Part shown: piece by piece, positions 35,139-43,858 of the stretch
How the letters are laid out: the number at the start of each line of letters is the position of its first letter
Position numbering within the stretch: the stretch's first letter is position 1
Assembly: GCF_034931365.1 (NCBI RefSeq)
Contig: NZ_JAYGII010000002.1
Coordinates: 124,001 to 188,000 of the forward strand
Source of the DNA: Natronospira elongata
GTDB lineage: Bacteria; Pseudomonadota; Gammaproteobacteria; Natronospirales; Natronospiraceae
Length of the DNA: 64,000 nucleotides
Reading direction: 5' to 3'
Position numbers and translations under genes: made by a program
Notes under the pieces: model-generated
What the model saw: the letters and a program-made list of their open reading frames with translations, nothing else
What the model was told of the DNA's origin: nothing
Databases searched by the model: none

Positions 35139-35215
35139 CGGGGCATAGCGCAGCCTGGTAGCGCGCCTGCTTTGGGAGCAGGAAGTCGGGGGTTCAAATC
35201 CCTCTGCCCCGACCA
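35139..35215 (+). tRNA. tRNA-Pro (anticodon TGG)
   Basis: 77 nt with encoded CCA. Acceptor CGGGGCA/TGCCCCG, anticodon stem CCTGC/GCAGG, loop TTTGGGA giving TGG at 35173-35175, T loop GTTCAAATC. First intact gene of the four-tRNA operon. Confidence 0.97.
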
Positions 35216-35253
35216 ATTATCCGGTCGGGACTCAAGGCAGGAAAACAGGGTTT

Positions 35254-35330
35254 GCGCCTGTAGCTCAATTGGATAGAGCAACGGCCTTCTAAGCCGTAGG
35301 TTGCAGGTTCGAGTCCTGCCGGGCGCGCCA
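35254..35330 (+). tRNA. tRNA-Arg (anticodon TCT)
   Basis: 77 nt with encoded CCA. Acceptor GCGCCTG/CGGGCGC with one G-T pair, anticodon stem ACGGC/GCCGT, loop CTTCTAA giving TCT (reads AGA). It follows tRNA-Pro by 38 nt. Confidence 0.96.
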
Positions 35331-35383
35331 GTCCCGGCCCCAAAGATTCGCTTTGGTGCGGGTCGCAGTAAAGCAGGTTCAAT

Positions 35384-35460
35384 GGTGGGCGTAGCTCAGT
35401 TGGTAGAGCCCCGGATTGTGATTCCGGTCGTCGTGGGTTCGAGTCCCATCGTCCACCCCA
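35384..35460 (+). tRNA. tRNA-His (anticodon GTG)
   Basis: 77 nt including the encoded G-1 at 35384 paired with C73, as required for tRNA-His, and encoded CCA. Anticodon stem CCGGA/TCCGG, loop TTGTGAT giving GTG. Confidence 0.97.
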
Positions 35461-35587
35461 GTTTTTACCCGGCGTACAGTAGGTACGCGCGTCTCGGCTT
35501 CTGCTGAGACGGGAGCAAAGGGAAATCGCATTTTCCTTTTGCGTGGAGGAGTCGCGGCAGGACGGCCGGTCTCCGGCTTTAAAATAT

Positions 35588-35663
<76 letters not shown>

Positions 35664-35671
35664 TTAAGCTG

Positions 35672-35705
35672 AAACGGCTCACCCAGCCCGGGTGGGCCGT
35701 TTTTT
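35672..35705 (+). terminator. Rho-independent terminator of the tRNA operon
   Basis: 13-bp stem (35672-35684 with 35690-35702, one G-T pair), loop AGCCC, followed by a T-run ending at 35705. Confidence 0.93.
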
Positions 35706-35884
35706 GTTGAGAGGCTCTCTCTTGGGCCAGGGACTCAAATCCCGGTCTTTGTTGATGGTTCGGGGTTGTTCGTCTCATCCCTGAGACTCACCCTCCGCTT
35801 CGCTCCGGGCTTCGCGCTACCGCGCTTCGCGACAAATCGTTCCGGACGATTTGTTCGAGTCCCTGGCGGCCCACCATTAAGCCG

Positions 35885-35918
35885 AAACGGCCCACCCAAC
35901 CCGGGTGGGCCGTTTTTT
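35885..35918 (+). terminator. Duplicated copy of the tRNA-operon terminator
   Basis: Perfect 13-bp stem (35885-35897 with 35903-35915), 5-nt loop and T-run to 35918. Compared with the first copy, the G-T pair has become G-C, so the fold is conserved or improved. It could also stop transcription from the convergent permease gene. Confidence 0.9.
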
Positions 35919-35966
35919 GTTTGAGAGGCTTTTTTCTGGGCCAGGGACTCAAACCCTTTCATCCCA

Positions 35967-37280
35967 TCAAAGCCCGATGGCGAACAGGCCAAGACAAAGT
36001 ACCAGGCCGGCCAGGGGGATGATGACGGTCAGGGCGCCCACCGGGGCGTAGGCGGCGGCGTGGGTTTCCTTGCAGATGGCGCGGATGGTGGTTACCACGT
36101 AGCCGTTATGGGGCAGGGAATCCAGGGCGCCGGAGGAGATCGCGACGGTGCGGTGGAGCTGGTCGGGGTCCACGCCCTGGTCGATGTAGTGCTGTCCCAG
36201 AATGGGCAGGGCAATGGCCTGGCCACCCGAGGCGGAGCCGGTCAAGGCGGCGATCACCGAGACCGCCAGGGCGGCGGTGGCCAGTCCCGCGCCGGGGATG
36301 CCGGTAACCCAGTCCACGGCGGACTCGAAGGCCGGCGAAACTCGGGCCACGGAGCCGAAGCCCACCACGGCCGAGGTATTGCCGATGGCAATGAGCGCGC
36401 CCACGCCGCCGTCGGTCAGGGCCTGTCCCGGGGCCTTGAGGAAACGGGGATTGGTCAGGGCCGCGCCGATGCAACCAGAGAGCAGGGCCAGAATCAGGGC
36501 CGAGGTGCCCAGGGCATCGTGGGTGGTAAAGGAGATGCCCAGCACCAGGCTGAGAGGAATGATGGCCAGGGCCGGGTGGGGGAGATTGTCCCGGCGGGTG
36601 GCGGTATCCTCCTCGCGGGCCTCGAACTTCTCTCCCCGGGCCACTGCGCGTTTGAGCATCCAGGTCAGCCACCAGTAACCGGTCGTGGCCATGAAGATGG
36701 CCACGATCAGGCTGGCCTCCCAGGCGGCCAGGGGGCTGGTCCCCAGGTGCTCCACCGGAATCCAGTTCTGGATCTCGGGGGAGCCGGCAGACGTCATGGT
36801 GAAGGTGACCGAACCGAAGGCCAGGGTGGCGGGAATGAATCGTCGGGGCAGGTCAGCCTCCCGGAACAGGCTCACCGCCATGGGGTAGACTGAGAAAGCC
36901 ACCACGAAAAGGCTGACGCCACCGTAGGTGAGCACGGCGCAGGCCAGCACCACCGCCAGGGCCGCACGCTTGGTTCCCAGATGATTGATGATCCAGTTGG
37001 CAACGCTTTCCGCGGAGCCCGAGGATTCCATCAGCTTGCCGAACAGGGACCCCAGCAGGAATACGAAGAACCAGGAAGCGATGAAGCCCGTGAAGCCGTC
37101 CATGTACTGGCTGACCAGGTCCATGCCCTCGGTCTCGGCCAGGGGTGGCAGCAGGGGCAGGCCGCTGGTGAGAGCGACGATCAGGGCGCAGAGGGGCGTG
37201 GCCACGAACAGGCTTAGCCCGCGCATGGTGAGAAAGATCAATAGCGCCAGCGCGCCCAGCAAACCGATGACACTCAGCAT
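35967..37280 (-). CDS. GntP-family permease, probable 3-hydroxybutyrate transporter
   Basis: A 437-aa polytopic inner-membrane protein of the GntP/gluconate-permease type, with about 12 hydrophobic segments and family-like stretches LFGKLMESSGSAESVANWI, TYGGVSLFVVAFSVYPMA and LPHNGYVVTTI. GntP relatives move gluconate, 3-hydroxybutyrate or short hydroxy acids with protons. Because the locus also encodes 3-hydroxybutyrate dehydrogenase and an oligomer hydrolase, I infer uptake of D-3-hydroxybutyrate; this rests on context. A GGAGT site lies before the ATG. It is divergent from the TonB-dependent receptor gene and shares its regulatory region. Confidence 0.75.
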   Translation of the reverse strand: MLSVIGLLGALALLIFLTMRGLSLFVATPLCALIVALTSGLPLLPPLAETEGMDLVSQYMDGFTGFIASWFFVFLLGSLFGKLMESSGSAESVANWIINHLGTKRAALAVVLACAVLTYGGVSLFVVAFSVYPMAVSLFREADLPRRFIPATLAFGSVTFTMTSAGSPEIQNWIPVEHLGTSPLAAWEASLIVAIFMATTGYWWLTWMLKRAVARGEKFEAREEDTATRRDNLPHPALAIIPLSLVLGISFTTHDALGTSALILALLSGCIGAALTNPRFLKAPGQALTDGGVGALIAIGNTSAVVGFGSVARVSPAFESAVDWVTGIPGAGLATAALAVSVIAALTGSASGGQAIALPILGQHYIDQGVDPDQLHRTVAISSGALDSLPHNGYVVTTIRAICKETHAAAYAPVGALTVIIPLAGLVLCLGLFAIGL

Positions 37281-37369
37281 CCCATGACTCCCGCACAGGG
37301 TGACTTCACCGGGGTCCCCCCGGTCGCTTCACGGAAGTCATGGTCGTTTGACTGCTGCCTGCGGCGAAA

Positions 37370-37414
37370 CTGTACCAAAGTACAAGTTACACCCGGGTGC
37401 CTGCCTTCTAGGCT
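37370..37414 (+). promoter_or_regulatory. Predicted activator site and promoter of the TonB receptor gene
   Basis: CTGTACCAAAGTACAAGT (37370-37387), partly palindromic (GTAC-CAAA-GTAC), then 21 nt, then TAGGCT (37409-37414) as a -10-like box. If that box is -12 to -7, the motif is centred at -42.5, the class II activator position, and transcription starts near 37421. The same arrangement recurs at 44683-44727. Confidence 0.6.
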
Positions 37415-37484
37415 CCATTAGTGCCAGACAGTCTTGCAGGGGCAAAAGCCGCTGCACCCGAGTGAGTGAACTTGAGGAGTCCCC

Positions 37485-39725
37485 ATGGATATCAAGCGAC
37501 TTTCCGCATGGAGCCTGGTCAGCCTCCTGTTTCTGGTCCCTGCTCCGATTCTTGCCGATACGGCGGATGCGGAGCAGGACGAGGAGCAGGCTCAGCAGCG
37601 AGGTGCCGACGAGGAGGCCCGTGACCTGGGTCGCGTTGCGGTGACCACCCGTCGGGTTGAAGAGACCATCCAGGAAGTACCGGTGGCAGTGACCGCCTTC
37701 AGCAGTGAAGATCTGCGTGATCTTCAGGCGGTACAGCTGGACGATATTCAAGCCGCCGTGCCCAACGTCAATATTGCCCAGGGCCGGGCGTCGGCGAGTA
37801 GTGTCAACGCCTTCATCCGTGGCATTGGTCAGCCGGATGCCCTGCAGACCTTTGATCCGGGGGTGGGCATCTACGTGGACGATGTCTACATGTCCCGCAT
37901 CCAGGGGGCTTTGTTCAATCTTTTTGACGTGGAGCGGGTCGAAGTACTCCGTGGGCCTCAGGGCACCCTTTATGGTCGTAACTCACCGGCAGGGGCAATC
38001 AAGATCATCACCCGCACGCCCGGCGAAGTGAATGAAGCCATTGCCGAGCTGGGAGTTGGTGACTATGGCCGCTACAACGGCCAGTTCTATGTTGGCGGAG
38101 GTCTGGGCAACGACTGGGGCATGTCCCTGTCAGGCCTTGTGACCGGCATGGATGGCTATGTGGAAGATCCGGTCTTCGGTGGTGAGTTCAATGATGACGA
38201 TAGTCAGGCCCTGCGTGCCAAGCTGCATTACGATCCGGCAGCGGATTTCAACCTCACCCTCAGCTGGGACTATACCCGTCAGCGGGCGGCCGCCACGCTG
38301 GGCCAACAGCAGGAAGACCTGATTCAGGTGGATCTGGCCACCGGCGAGAGCACTGTTCTCCTGCCCGCGCCGGAAGAAGAGTTCAACTTCCGCACCTCCA
38401 CCAACCTGCATCCCGGACAGGGTCAGGACCTGGATCATTGGGGGCTGAGTGCCCGCTGGGAGCTGGGCCTGAATGAACACTGGCGAATGAAGGGGATCAG
38501 CGCCTATCGAGAGCTGGACACCGACTTCTGGCTCGATTTCGATAATTCCCGATTCTCCGTGACCGAAGCGCTGGTGGCCCTGGATCAGTCCCAGTTCAGC
38601 CAGGAGTTCCAGTTCCACTATGACGGCGGCAATGACTTCCGGGCTGTCACCGGTGTCTATTACATGCAGGAAGACGTGCCTTCCTATCAGGAAGCCATTG
38701 CCAATGATGCCTTTACCTTTGCCGGTGCACCGGTGGATTTTCTGCGCACCATTGAAGATGACCTGAGCACGACCAGCTACGCCGTATTTGCACAGGGGAC
38801 CTGGGATTTGGCCGAGCGCTGGCAGCTTTCCGCCGGGGCTCGCTACACCCGCGATGAGAAAGAGTACTTCCGCACCACATCTACCTTCTCGAACTTTGAT
38901 TTTCTGGAAGGCACATTCGCCTTCGAGGACAAGGACAGCTGGTCGGAAGTCACGCCCTCGCTCAGCGTCCGTTATGACATTGATGAAAACATGATGGCCT
39001 ACGGCTCCCTGAGCCGCGGTTACAAGGCGGGCGGTTTCAATGGCCGTGCCAATGCGCCAACGGATACCAGTGCATTTGATCCGGAGATCGTGGATACCTT
39101 CGAGCTGGGTCTCAAGGCGACCTTCCTGGATGGACGCCTGCTCACCAACTGGGCGGTGTTCCGCAGCGACTATCAGGATTTCCAGGCTCGGGTGGCCGAG
39201 GATATCGACCAGTTCCCGGTCATCAACGCGGGTGAACTGCGTATTGACGGTCTGGAGCTGGAAGCATTGGCCCAGGTCGGCGACGATACCCGTCTATCCA
39301 TGCAGTTGGGCCTGCTGGACGCTCGCTACAAGGAGTTCTTTGATCTCCGTTTTGACGATGCCGACCGCTCGGATGACGAGGTGCCCTTCTCCCCGGACGT
39401 CACATTCCGTTTTGGGGTCCTGCATGACTTCCATCTGGGCAATGGCGGCACCCTGACCCTGAGTGGCGATGCCCAGTATCGTGATGAGACGGCCCTGAGC
39501 GTGGATAATCAGCCGGGCCTGTTCCAGGATGACTACTGGCTGTTCAATTCCCAGCTGCGCTATCTCACCCCCGATGCCCGTTGGGAAGTGGCAGCCAGTG
39601 TCCGTAACCTCACCGATGAAGTGTACAAGGTGGATGCCCAGGAGTTCTCCAGCGTGGGTAATATCCAGGGCGCCTTCTTTGGCGCACCTCGCCACTGGAT
39701 GCTCTCCCTGCGTCACTACTACTGA
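37485..39725 (+). CDS. TonB-dependent outer-membrane receptor
   Basis: A 746-aa TonB-dependent receptor. Signal peptide 1-24 (ends ILA-DT), acidic stretch, a possible TonB box around VAVTTRR, plug domain (about 55-170, VPVAVTAFSSEDLRD to VEVLRGPQGTLYGRNSPAGAI), and a 22-strand barrel ending in LRHYY with the aromatic terminus. The substrate is unknown; the neighbours handle 3-hydroxybutyrate and its oligomers, so oligo-hydroxybutyrate uptake is my inference, with a siderophore as the main alternative. GAGGAG precedes the ATG. It is separated from the sensor kinase gene by a terminator hairpin. Confidence 0.9.
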   Translation: MDIKRLSAWSLVSLLFLVPAPILADTADAEQDEEQAQQRGADEEARDLGRVAVTTRRVEETIQEVPVAVTAFSSEDLRDLQAVQLDDIQAAVPNVNIAQGRASASSVNAFIRGIGQPDALQTFDPGVGIYVDDVYMSRIQGALFNLFDVERVEVLRGPQGTLYGRNSPAGAIKIITRTPGEVNEAIAELGVGDYGRYNGQFYVGGGLGNDWGMSLSGLVTGMDGYVEDPVFGGEFNDDDSQALRAKLHYDPAADFNLTLSWDYTRQRAAATLGQQQEDLIQVDLATGESTVLLPAPEEEFNFRTSTNLHPGQGQDLDHWGLSARWELGLNEHWRMKGISAYRELDTDFWLDFDNSRFSVTEALVALDQSQFSQEFQFHYDGGNDFRAVTGVYYMQEDVPSYQEAIANDAFTFAGAPVDFLRTIEDDLSTTSYAVFAQGTWDLAERWQLSAGARYTRDEKEYFRTTSTFSNFDFLEGTFAFEDKDSWSEVTPSLSVRYDIDENMMAYGSLSRGYKAGGFNGRANAPTDTSAFDPEIVDTFELGLKATFLDGRLLTNWAVFRSDYQDFQARVAEDIDQFPVINAGELRIDGLELEALAQVGDDTRLSMQLGLLDARYKEFFDLRFDDADRSDDEVPFSPDVTFRFGVLHDFHLGNGGTLTLSGDAQYRDETALSVDNQPGLFQDDYWLFNSQLRYLTPDARWEVAASVRNLTDEVYKVDAQEFSSVGNIQGAFFGAPRHWMLSLRHYY

Positions 39726-39744
39726 TCCCGGCGTGGATCCGGAG

Positions 39745-39773
39745 ACGGCCCCGCACTCGCGGGGCCGTTTTCC
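39745..39773 (+). terminator. Terminator after the TonB receptor gene
   Basis: 10-bp perfect stem (39745-39754 with 39759-39768), loop ACTC, then TTTTCC. The short T-run and the kinase ATG only 42 nt later leave room for partial readthrough. Confidence 0.85.
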
Positions 39774-39814
39774 GTCGGGTATTCTGATGCCATGCATGTT
39801 TCAGGCTTGAGTTC

Positions 39815-42800
39815 ATGACCCAGACGGTCACCATTGCCACCCTGATTCTGGCCGGCCTGGCCTGGCTGGGGCTGCTGTTTGCGGTGGCCTTGCTGGGAGA
39901 ACGCCCCAGCCGCCTTTGGCATCGAATCTGGCCGACTGTCTACGTGCTCTCTCTGGCGGTTTACTGCACCGCCTGGACCTTTTACGGCACTACCACCCAG
40001 GCGGCCGAATCCGGCTGGCCCATACCGCCTACCTTCATCGGCACCATCCTGCTGTTTCTGTTTGGCTGGCCATTCTTGCGTCGCCTGGTACGCCTGAGCA
40101 AACAGCACAACAGCACCAGCATTGCCGACTTCATTGCCAGTCGATTCGGAAAGAGTTCGGCTCTGGCTGCGGCAGTGACGGCTGTGGCCCTGATCGGCCT
40201 GGTTCCCTACATCGCTCTGCAGCTCAAGGCGGTTGCCATGAGTTTCAGCGCCTTGAGTGTAGGCGAGGTCGGGGGAGGGGAGCCGCCGGCCTGGCAGGAC
40301 CTGGCCTTTTACGTGGCGATCCTGATGGCCGTGTTCGGCATGATCTTCGGGACCCGATGGGCGGCGGCCACCGCACACAATCGCGGTCTGGTATTCGCCA
40401 TGGGCTTCGAGTCCCTGTTCAAGCTGGCCGCCATGCTGGCCCTGGGTGGCTTCGTCGTCTTTGTGCTGTTTTCAGGGCCCGCGGACCTTCTTGCCAGTAC
40501 ACCCAGGCCAGAGTTTCAAAACCTGGACAGCTTCCTGACCCTGATGCTGCTCGGTGCCCTGGCCATGTTCACCTTGCCGCATCAGTTCCACATCGGGATT
40601 GTCGAGTGCCGTGATCCCGAGCACATGCGAACGGCACGCTGGCTCTTCCCGCTGTTTCTGATCCTTATCAGCCTGCCCATCCTGCCCCTGGCCCGGGCGG
40701 GCGGCGAACTGCTGGGGCCGGCGGGAGTGCCGCCCGATCTCTATGTCTTGCAACTGCCGATGATGGAAGGGCAGACGGGGCTGGCCCTGTTCGCTTTCCT
40801 GGGGGGGCTGAGCGCGGCAACCGGCATGGTGATCTTGGCCAGCCTGACCCTGTCGATCATGATCGGTAACCACTGGCTGACACCGGCCTTGTTGCGGGGA
40901 ACCGGCGGCCGTCGCGGCGAGTTGCCCATCTCGGTGCGTACACAGCGCCGGCTTGGGATACTCGTGGTTCTGCTGCTGGCCTACGGCTACAGCCGGGCCC
41001 TTGGTGTGGCAGAGCCCCTGGGGGAGATCGGCGCCCTGTCCTTTTCGGGCCTGGCCCAGTTGGCACCGGCGGTGGTGCTCGCTGTTTATCGTCCCGGATT
41101 GCCGGAGCGCGCCATCCTGGCCGGTCTGGCAGCGGGGATCGTGGTCTGGACCTATGTGTTGCTGGTGCCCCTGGCGGTTTCGGCTCTCGGCTTGCCCACT
41201 GCCTGGTTGTCCGACGGCCCGCTGGGCCTGGCCTGGCTATCGCCAGAGGGCTTTTTCGGTTTGGGCCAACTGGATGTGCTGGCCCGCGCCGTTGCCACCA
41301 GTCTGGCGGTCAATCTGGCCTTTATCTTCCTGTTATTGCGTTTGCTGGGGCCAGGGCAGGCGCCGGCCGCCCCCACCAACCAGATTGACCCGGATACCCT
41401 GGAGACCATTGCCCGGCGTTTCCTGGGCAGGGAGCGGGCAGTTCGTCTGCTCCACAATGGTGGTGAGGGTCGCCAGTTGGAACGAGCCGTCGAGCATGAG
41501 CTGTCTGCCATGGTGGGCGCCGCATCGGCGCGGCTGTTGCTTGATGCAGCCCGCCAGCGGGCCCCGGCACCGCTGGACACTGTCGCCGACATGGTGGGCG
41601 AGGCCTCGGCCCGCGCGCGCTTCAGTCGCGAGGTTCTGTCAGGGGCCCTGGAAAACATGAGTCAGGGCGTTTGCGTGGTGGACGATCGCCTAAGGCTGGT
41701 GGCCTGGAATCGGGCCTATCTGGATCTGTTCGATTATCCCCCCGAGTTGATTCGCGTGGGCCGCCCGGTGGCGGATCTGCTTGAGCACAATGCCCGCACC
41801 GGGCTACTGGCGGCCGGGGATAGCAAGGGTGCCATCGAGCGACGCCTGGCCCATATGCGCAGCGGTTCCCGCTACCGGGTGGAGCGCGCCTGGCCGGATG
41901 GTCGGATCATCGAAATTCGCGGCAACCCCATGCCCGGTAGCGGTTTTGTGGCCACCTTTACCGATGTCACGGCCTTTCGCCATACCGAGGAGGAACTGCG
42001 ACGGATCAACGAGACCCTGGAGCAACGCGTGCAATCCCGTACCGCCGAACTGCAGCAGGCGATGACCGAGGCGGAGCGGGCCAATGAGGCCAAGACCCGA
42101 TTTCTCGCCGCGGTCAGCCACGACCTGGTGCAACCGCTCAATGCCGCCCAATTGCTGACCCATTCTTTGGCGCAACGCATGAATGGCCAGGCGGAAGCGC
42201 GCAGTCTGCAGCAGATTGATGGGGCCCTGGGGGCCACCGAATCCCTGCTCAGCGGCTTGTTGGATATTTCCCGTCTGGATGCCGGGGGCTTGCGACCACG
42301 CATCAATGAGTTTCCCCTGAATGACCTGTTCAATCAGTTGGCTGGTGAGTTCTCCCTGATTGCCGGTGAACGGGGACTGGATTTGCGCTGTGTAAAGAGC
42401 CGGGTCTGGGTCCGCAGCGATGTCCAGATGCTTCGCCGGATCGTTCAGAACTTCCTGTCCAACGCCCTGCGCTATACCGAGCGGGGCCGAGTACTGATGG
42501 GATGTCGTCGTTATGGCGACGAGTTGCTTGTAGGTGTCTGGGATACCGGTCCGGGGATCGAGCCGGATTCCCGGCAGGTGATCTTCGAGGAGTTCAGGCG
42601 GCTGCAGGCCGAGGAAGCCGCGCCCGGGCTGGGACTGGGGCTGGCCATTTCCGAGCGCATGGCCAGGCTGCTGGGCCATGAGCTGGTGCTGGAGTCTGTG
42701 CCCGGTCGCGGCACTCTGTTCGGGGTCCGGGTCCCCCGGGCAGAGCCTGGAAGGCGCCAGGCGCGTCAGCCCAGCCGGATCGGTCGTGACCGGCTTCAGG

Positions 42801-43195
42801 GTCGGGTACTGGTGGTGGATAACGACCCGGCCATGCGCGCCTCCCTGGCGGGGCTGCTATCGGAATGGGGGTGCGAGGTCTACGAGGCTCGCGATGGCCG
42901 GACAGCGGCAGAGACCTGCGCGAATACCCTGCCGGATGTCCTGCTGCTGGACTACCATCTGGATAAAGGGGAAACCGGTCTTGCCGTACTGGAATCTCTG
43001 CGCCAGGAGCTGGGGCCCCTGCCAGCCGTTCTGATCAGTGCCGACCACGGTGCGTCTCTGCGTGAGGCAGCTGCCCAAGCCGGTTGTGAGCTCCTGCACA
43101 AACCCCTCAAGCCTTTGGCGCTGCGTTCGCTGTTGCGGCGCCTGCTGTCAGCCCGCTCTCAGTCCAGGGCCTCCGATTCCCGTCGGCGCTCGTAG
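39815..43195 (+). CDS. Hybrid sensor histidine kinase with SLC5 transporter-like sensor (CrbS/MxtR type)
   Basis: A 1126-aa hybrid kinase. The N-terminal ~500 residues form an SLC5/sodium:solute-symporter-like membrane domain; then a STAC-like segment (about 527-610), a PAS domain (about 612-735), a short coiled coil, HisKA with phospho-acceptor His769 (AAVSHDLVQPLNAAQ), HATPase (N box LSNALRYTERG, G box WDTGPGIEPDS) and a C-terminal receiver with Asp1046 (LLLDYHLDKGETGL). This is the architecture of CrbS/MxtR, which controls acetate and short-chain acid use in Vibrio and Pseudomonas. Its cognate regulator gene is convergent and the two tails overlap by 37 nt. It probably senses or transports a small carboxylate. 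Confidence 0.93.
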   Translation: MTQTVTIATLILAGLAWLGLLFAVALLGERPSRLWHRIWPTVYVLSLAVYCTAWTFYGTTTQAAESGWPIPPTFIGTILLFLFGWPFLRRLVRLSKQHNSTSIADFIASRFGKSSALAAAVTAVALIGLVPYIALQLKAVAMSFSALSVGEVGGGEPPAWQDLAFYVAILMAVFGMIFGTRWAAATAHNRGLVFAMGFESLFKLAAMLALGGFVVFVLFSGPADLLASTPRPEFQNLDSFLTLMLLGALAMFTLPHQFHIGIVECRDPEHMRTARWLFPLFLILISLPILPLARAGGELLGPAGVPPDLYVLQLPMMEGQTGLALFAFLGGLSAATGMVILASLTLSIMIGNHWLTPALLRGTGGRRGELPISVRTQRRLGILVVLLLAYGYSRALGVAEPLGEIGALSFSGLAQLAPAVVLAVYRPGLPERAILAGLAAGIVVWTYVLLVPLAVSALGLPTAWLSDGPLGLAWLSPEGFFGLGQLDVLARAVATSLAVNLAFIFLLLRLLGPGQAPAAPTNQIDPDTLETIARRFLGRERAVRLLHNGGEGRQLERAVEHELSAMVGAASARLLLDAARQRAPAPLDTVADMVGEASARARFSREVLSGALENMSQGVCVVDDRLRLVAWNRAYLDLFDYPPELIRVGRPVADLLEHNARTGLLAAGDSKGAIERRLAHMRSGSRYRVERAWPDGRIIEIRGNPMPGSGFVATFTDVTAFRHTEEELRRINETLEQRVQSRTAELQQAMTEAERANEAKTRFLAAVSHDLVQPLNAAQLLTHSLAQRMNGQAEARSLQQIDGALGATESLLSGLLDISRLDAGGLRPRINEFPLNDLFNQLAGEFSLIAGERGLDLRCVKSRVWVRSDVQMLRRIVQNFLSNALRYTERGRVLMGCRRYGDELLVGVWDTGPGIEPDSRQVIFEEFRRLQAEEAAPGLGLGLAISERMARLLGHELVLESVPGRGTLFGVRVPRAEPGRRQARQPSRIGRDRLQGRVLVVDNDPAMRASLAGLLSEWGCEVYEARDGRTAAETCANTLPDVLLLDYHLDKGETGLAVLESLRQELGPLPAVLISADHGASLREAAAQAGCELLHKPLKPLALRSLLRRLLSARSQSRASDSRRRS

Positions 43196-43833
43196 CCTTG
43201 ATCAATACTTAACTGACGGAAAGCGACCCCGGCCTGGGTCCGGTTACGGACATCCAGTTTCTGGAAGATGTCACTCATATGGGCCTTGACGGTGCGCTCC
43301 TGAATGCCAAGCTGATCCGCAATCTGCTTGTTGAGATAGCCCTCGGCAACCATTTGCAATACCCGGAACTGCTGGGGTGTCAGGCTGGCGATGCGGGCAG
43401 CCAGCTCCTCGTCACCGCCTGGCTCGGCAGCGACCGCTTCCTCCAGTCCCGGGGGGATCCATTCGCGACAGTTCATGATGGCCTCGATGGCCTCGGTCAG
43501 CTCCTCCAGGCCTGAGCTCTTTGGGATGAAGCCGGCAGCACCATGGTCCAGGGCCCGGCGGACTACCTGCGGGTGCTCGTTGCCGGAAACCACGACCACG
43601 GCCACGGAGGGATACTCACAGCGGATGGCGGCCAGGCCCGCCAGTCCCTGGCTGCCCGGCATGCGCAGGTCCAGCATGGCCAGGTCGGTGTCGGGATACT
43701 CCTGAAGACATGCATGGGCCTGGGGGAGATCATGGGCTTCAATGATTTCGGCTTCCGGCAGGCACTGGGCCAGCGCCTGGCTGAGCGCAGCCCGGAACAG
43801 GGGGTGATCATCGGCGATCAGTACACGCGGCAT
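43159..43833 (-). CDS. LuxR-type response regulator (CrbR/ErdR type)
   Basis: NarL/FixJ-family regulator, 224 aa. Receiver domain 1-120 with the phospho-acceptor Asp55 (LAMLDLRMPG) and acidic pair IADDH; LuxR helix-turn-helix about 145-210 (LTPQQFRVLQMVAEGYLNKQIADQLGIQERTVKAHMSDI). Good GGAGAG ribosome site. It is the natural partner of the hybrid kinase encoded tail-to-tail with it, and the best candidate to bind the shared motif at 37370 and 44683. It lies 25 nt downstream of the hydroxybutyrate dehydrogenase gene on the same strand, so the two are probably co-transcribed. Confidence 0.92.
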   Translation of the reverse strand: MPRVLIADDHPLFRAALSQALAQCLPEAEIIEAHDLPQAHACLQEYPDTDLAMLDLRMPGSQGLAGLAAIRCEYPSVAVVVVSGNEHPQVVRRALDHGAAGFIPKSSGLEELTEAIEAIMNCREWIPPGLEEAVAAEPGGDEELAARIASLTPQQFRVLQMVAEGYLNKQIADQLGIQERTVKAHMSDIFQKLDVRNRTQAGVAFRQLSIDQGYERRRESEALD

Positions 43834-43858
43834 GGCTCTCCACTCTTGGCGCGGTCAT

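Noticed and set aside
35735..35992. 85-aa minus-strand open frame between tRNA-Lys and the permease gene
   Set aside because: It runs through the duplicated tRNA tail and terminator and has no family features; it is a by-product of the repeat.
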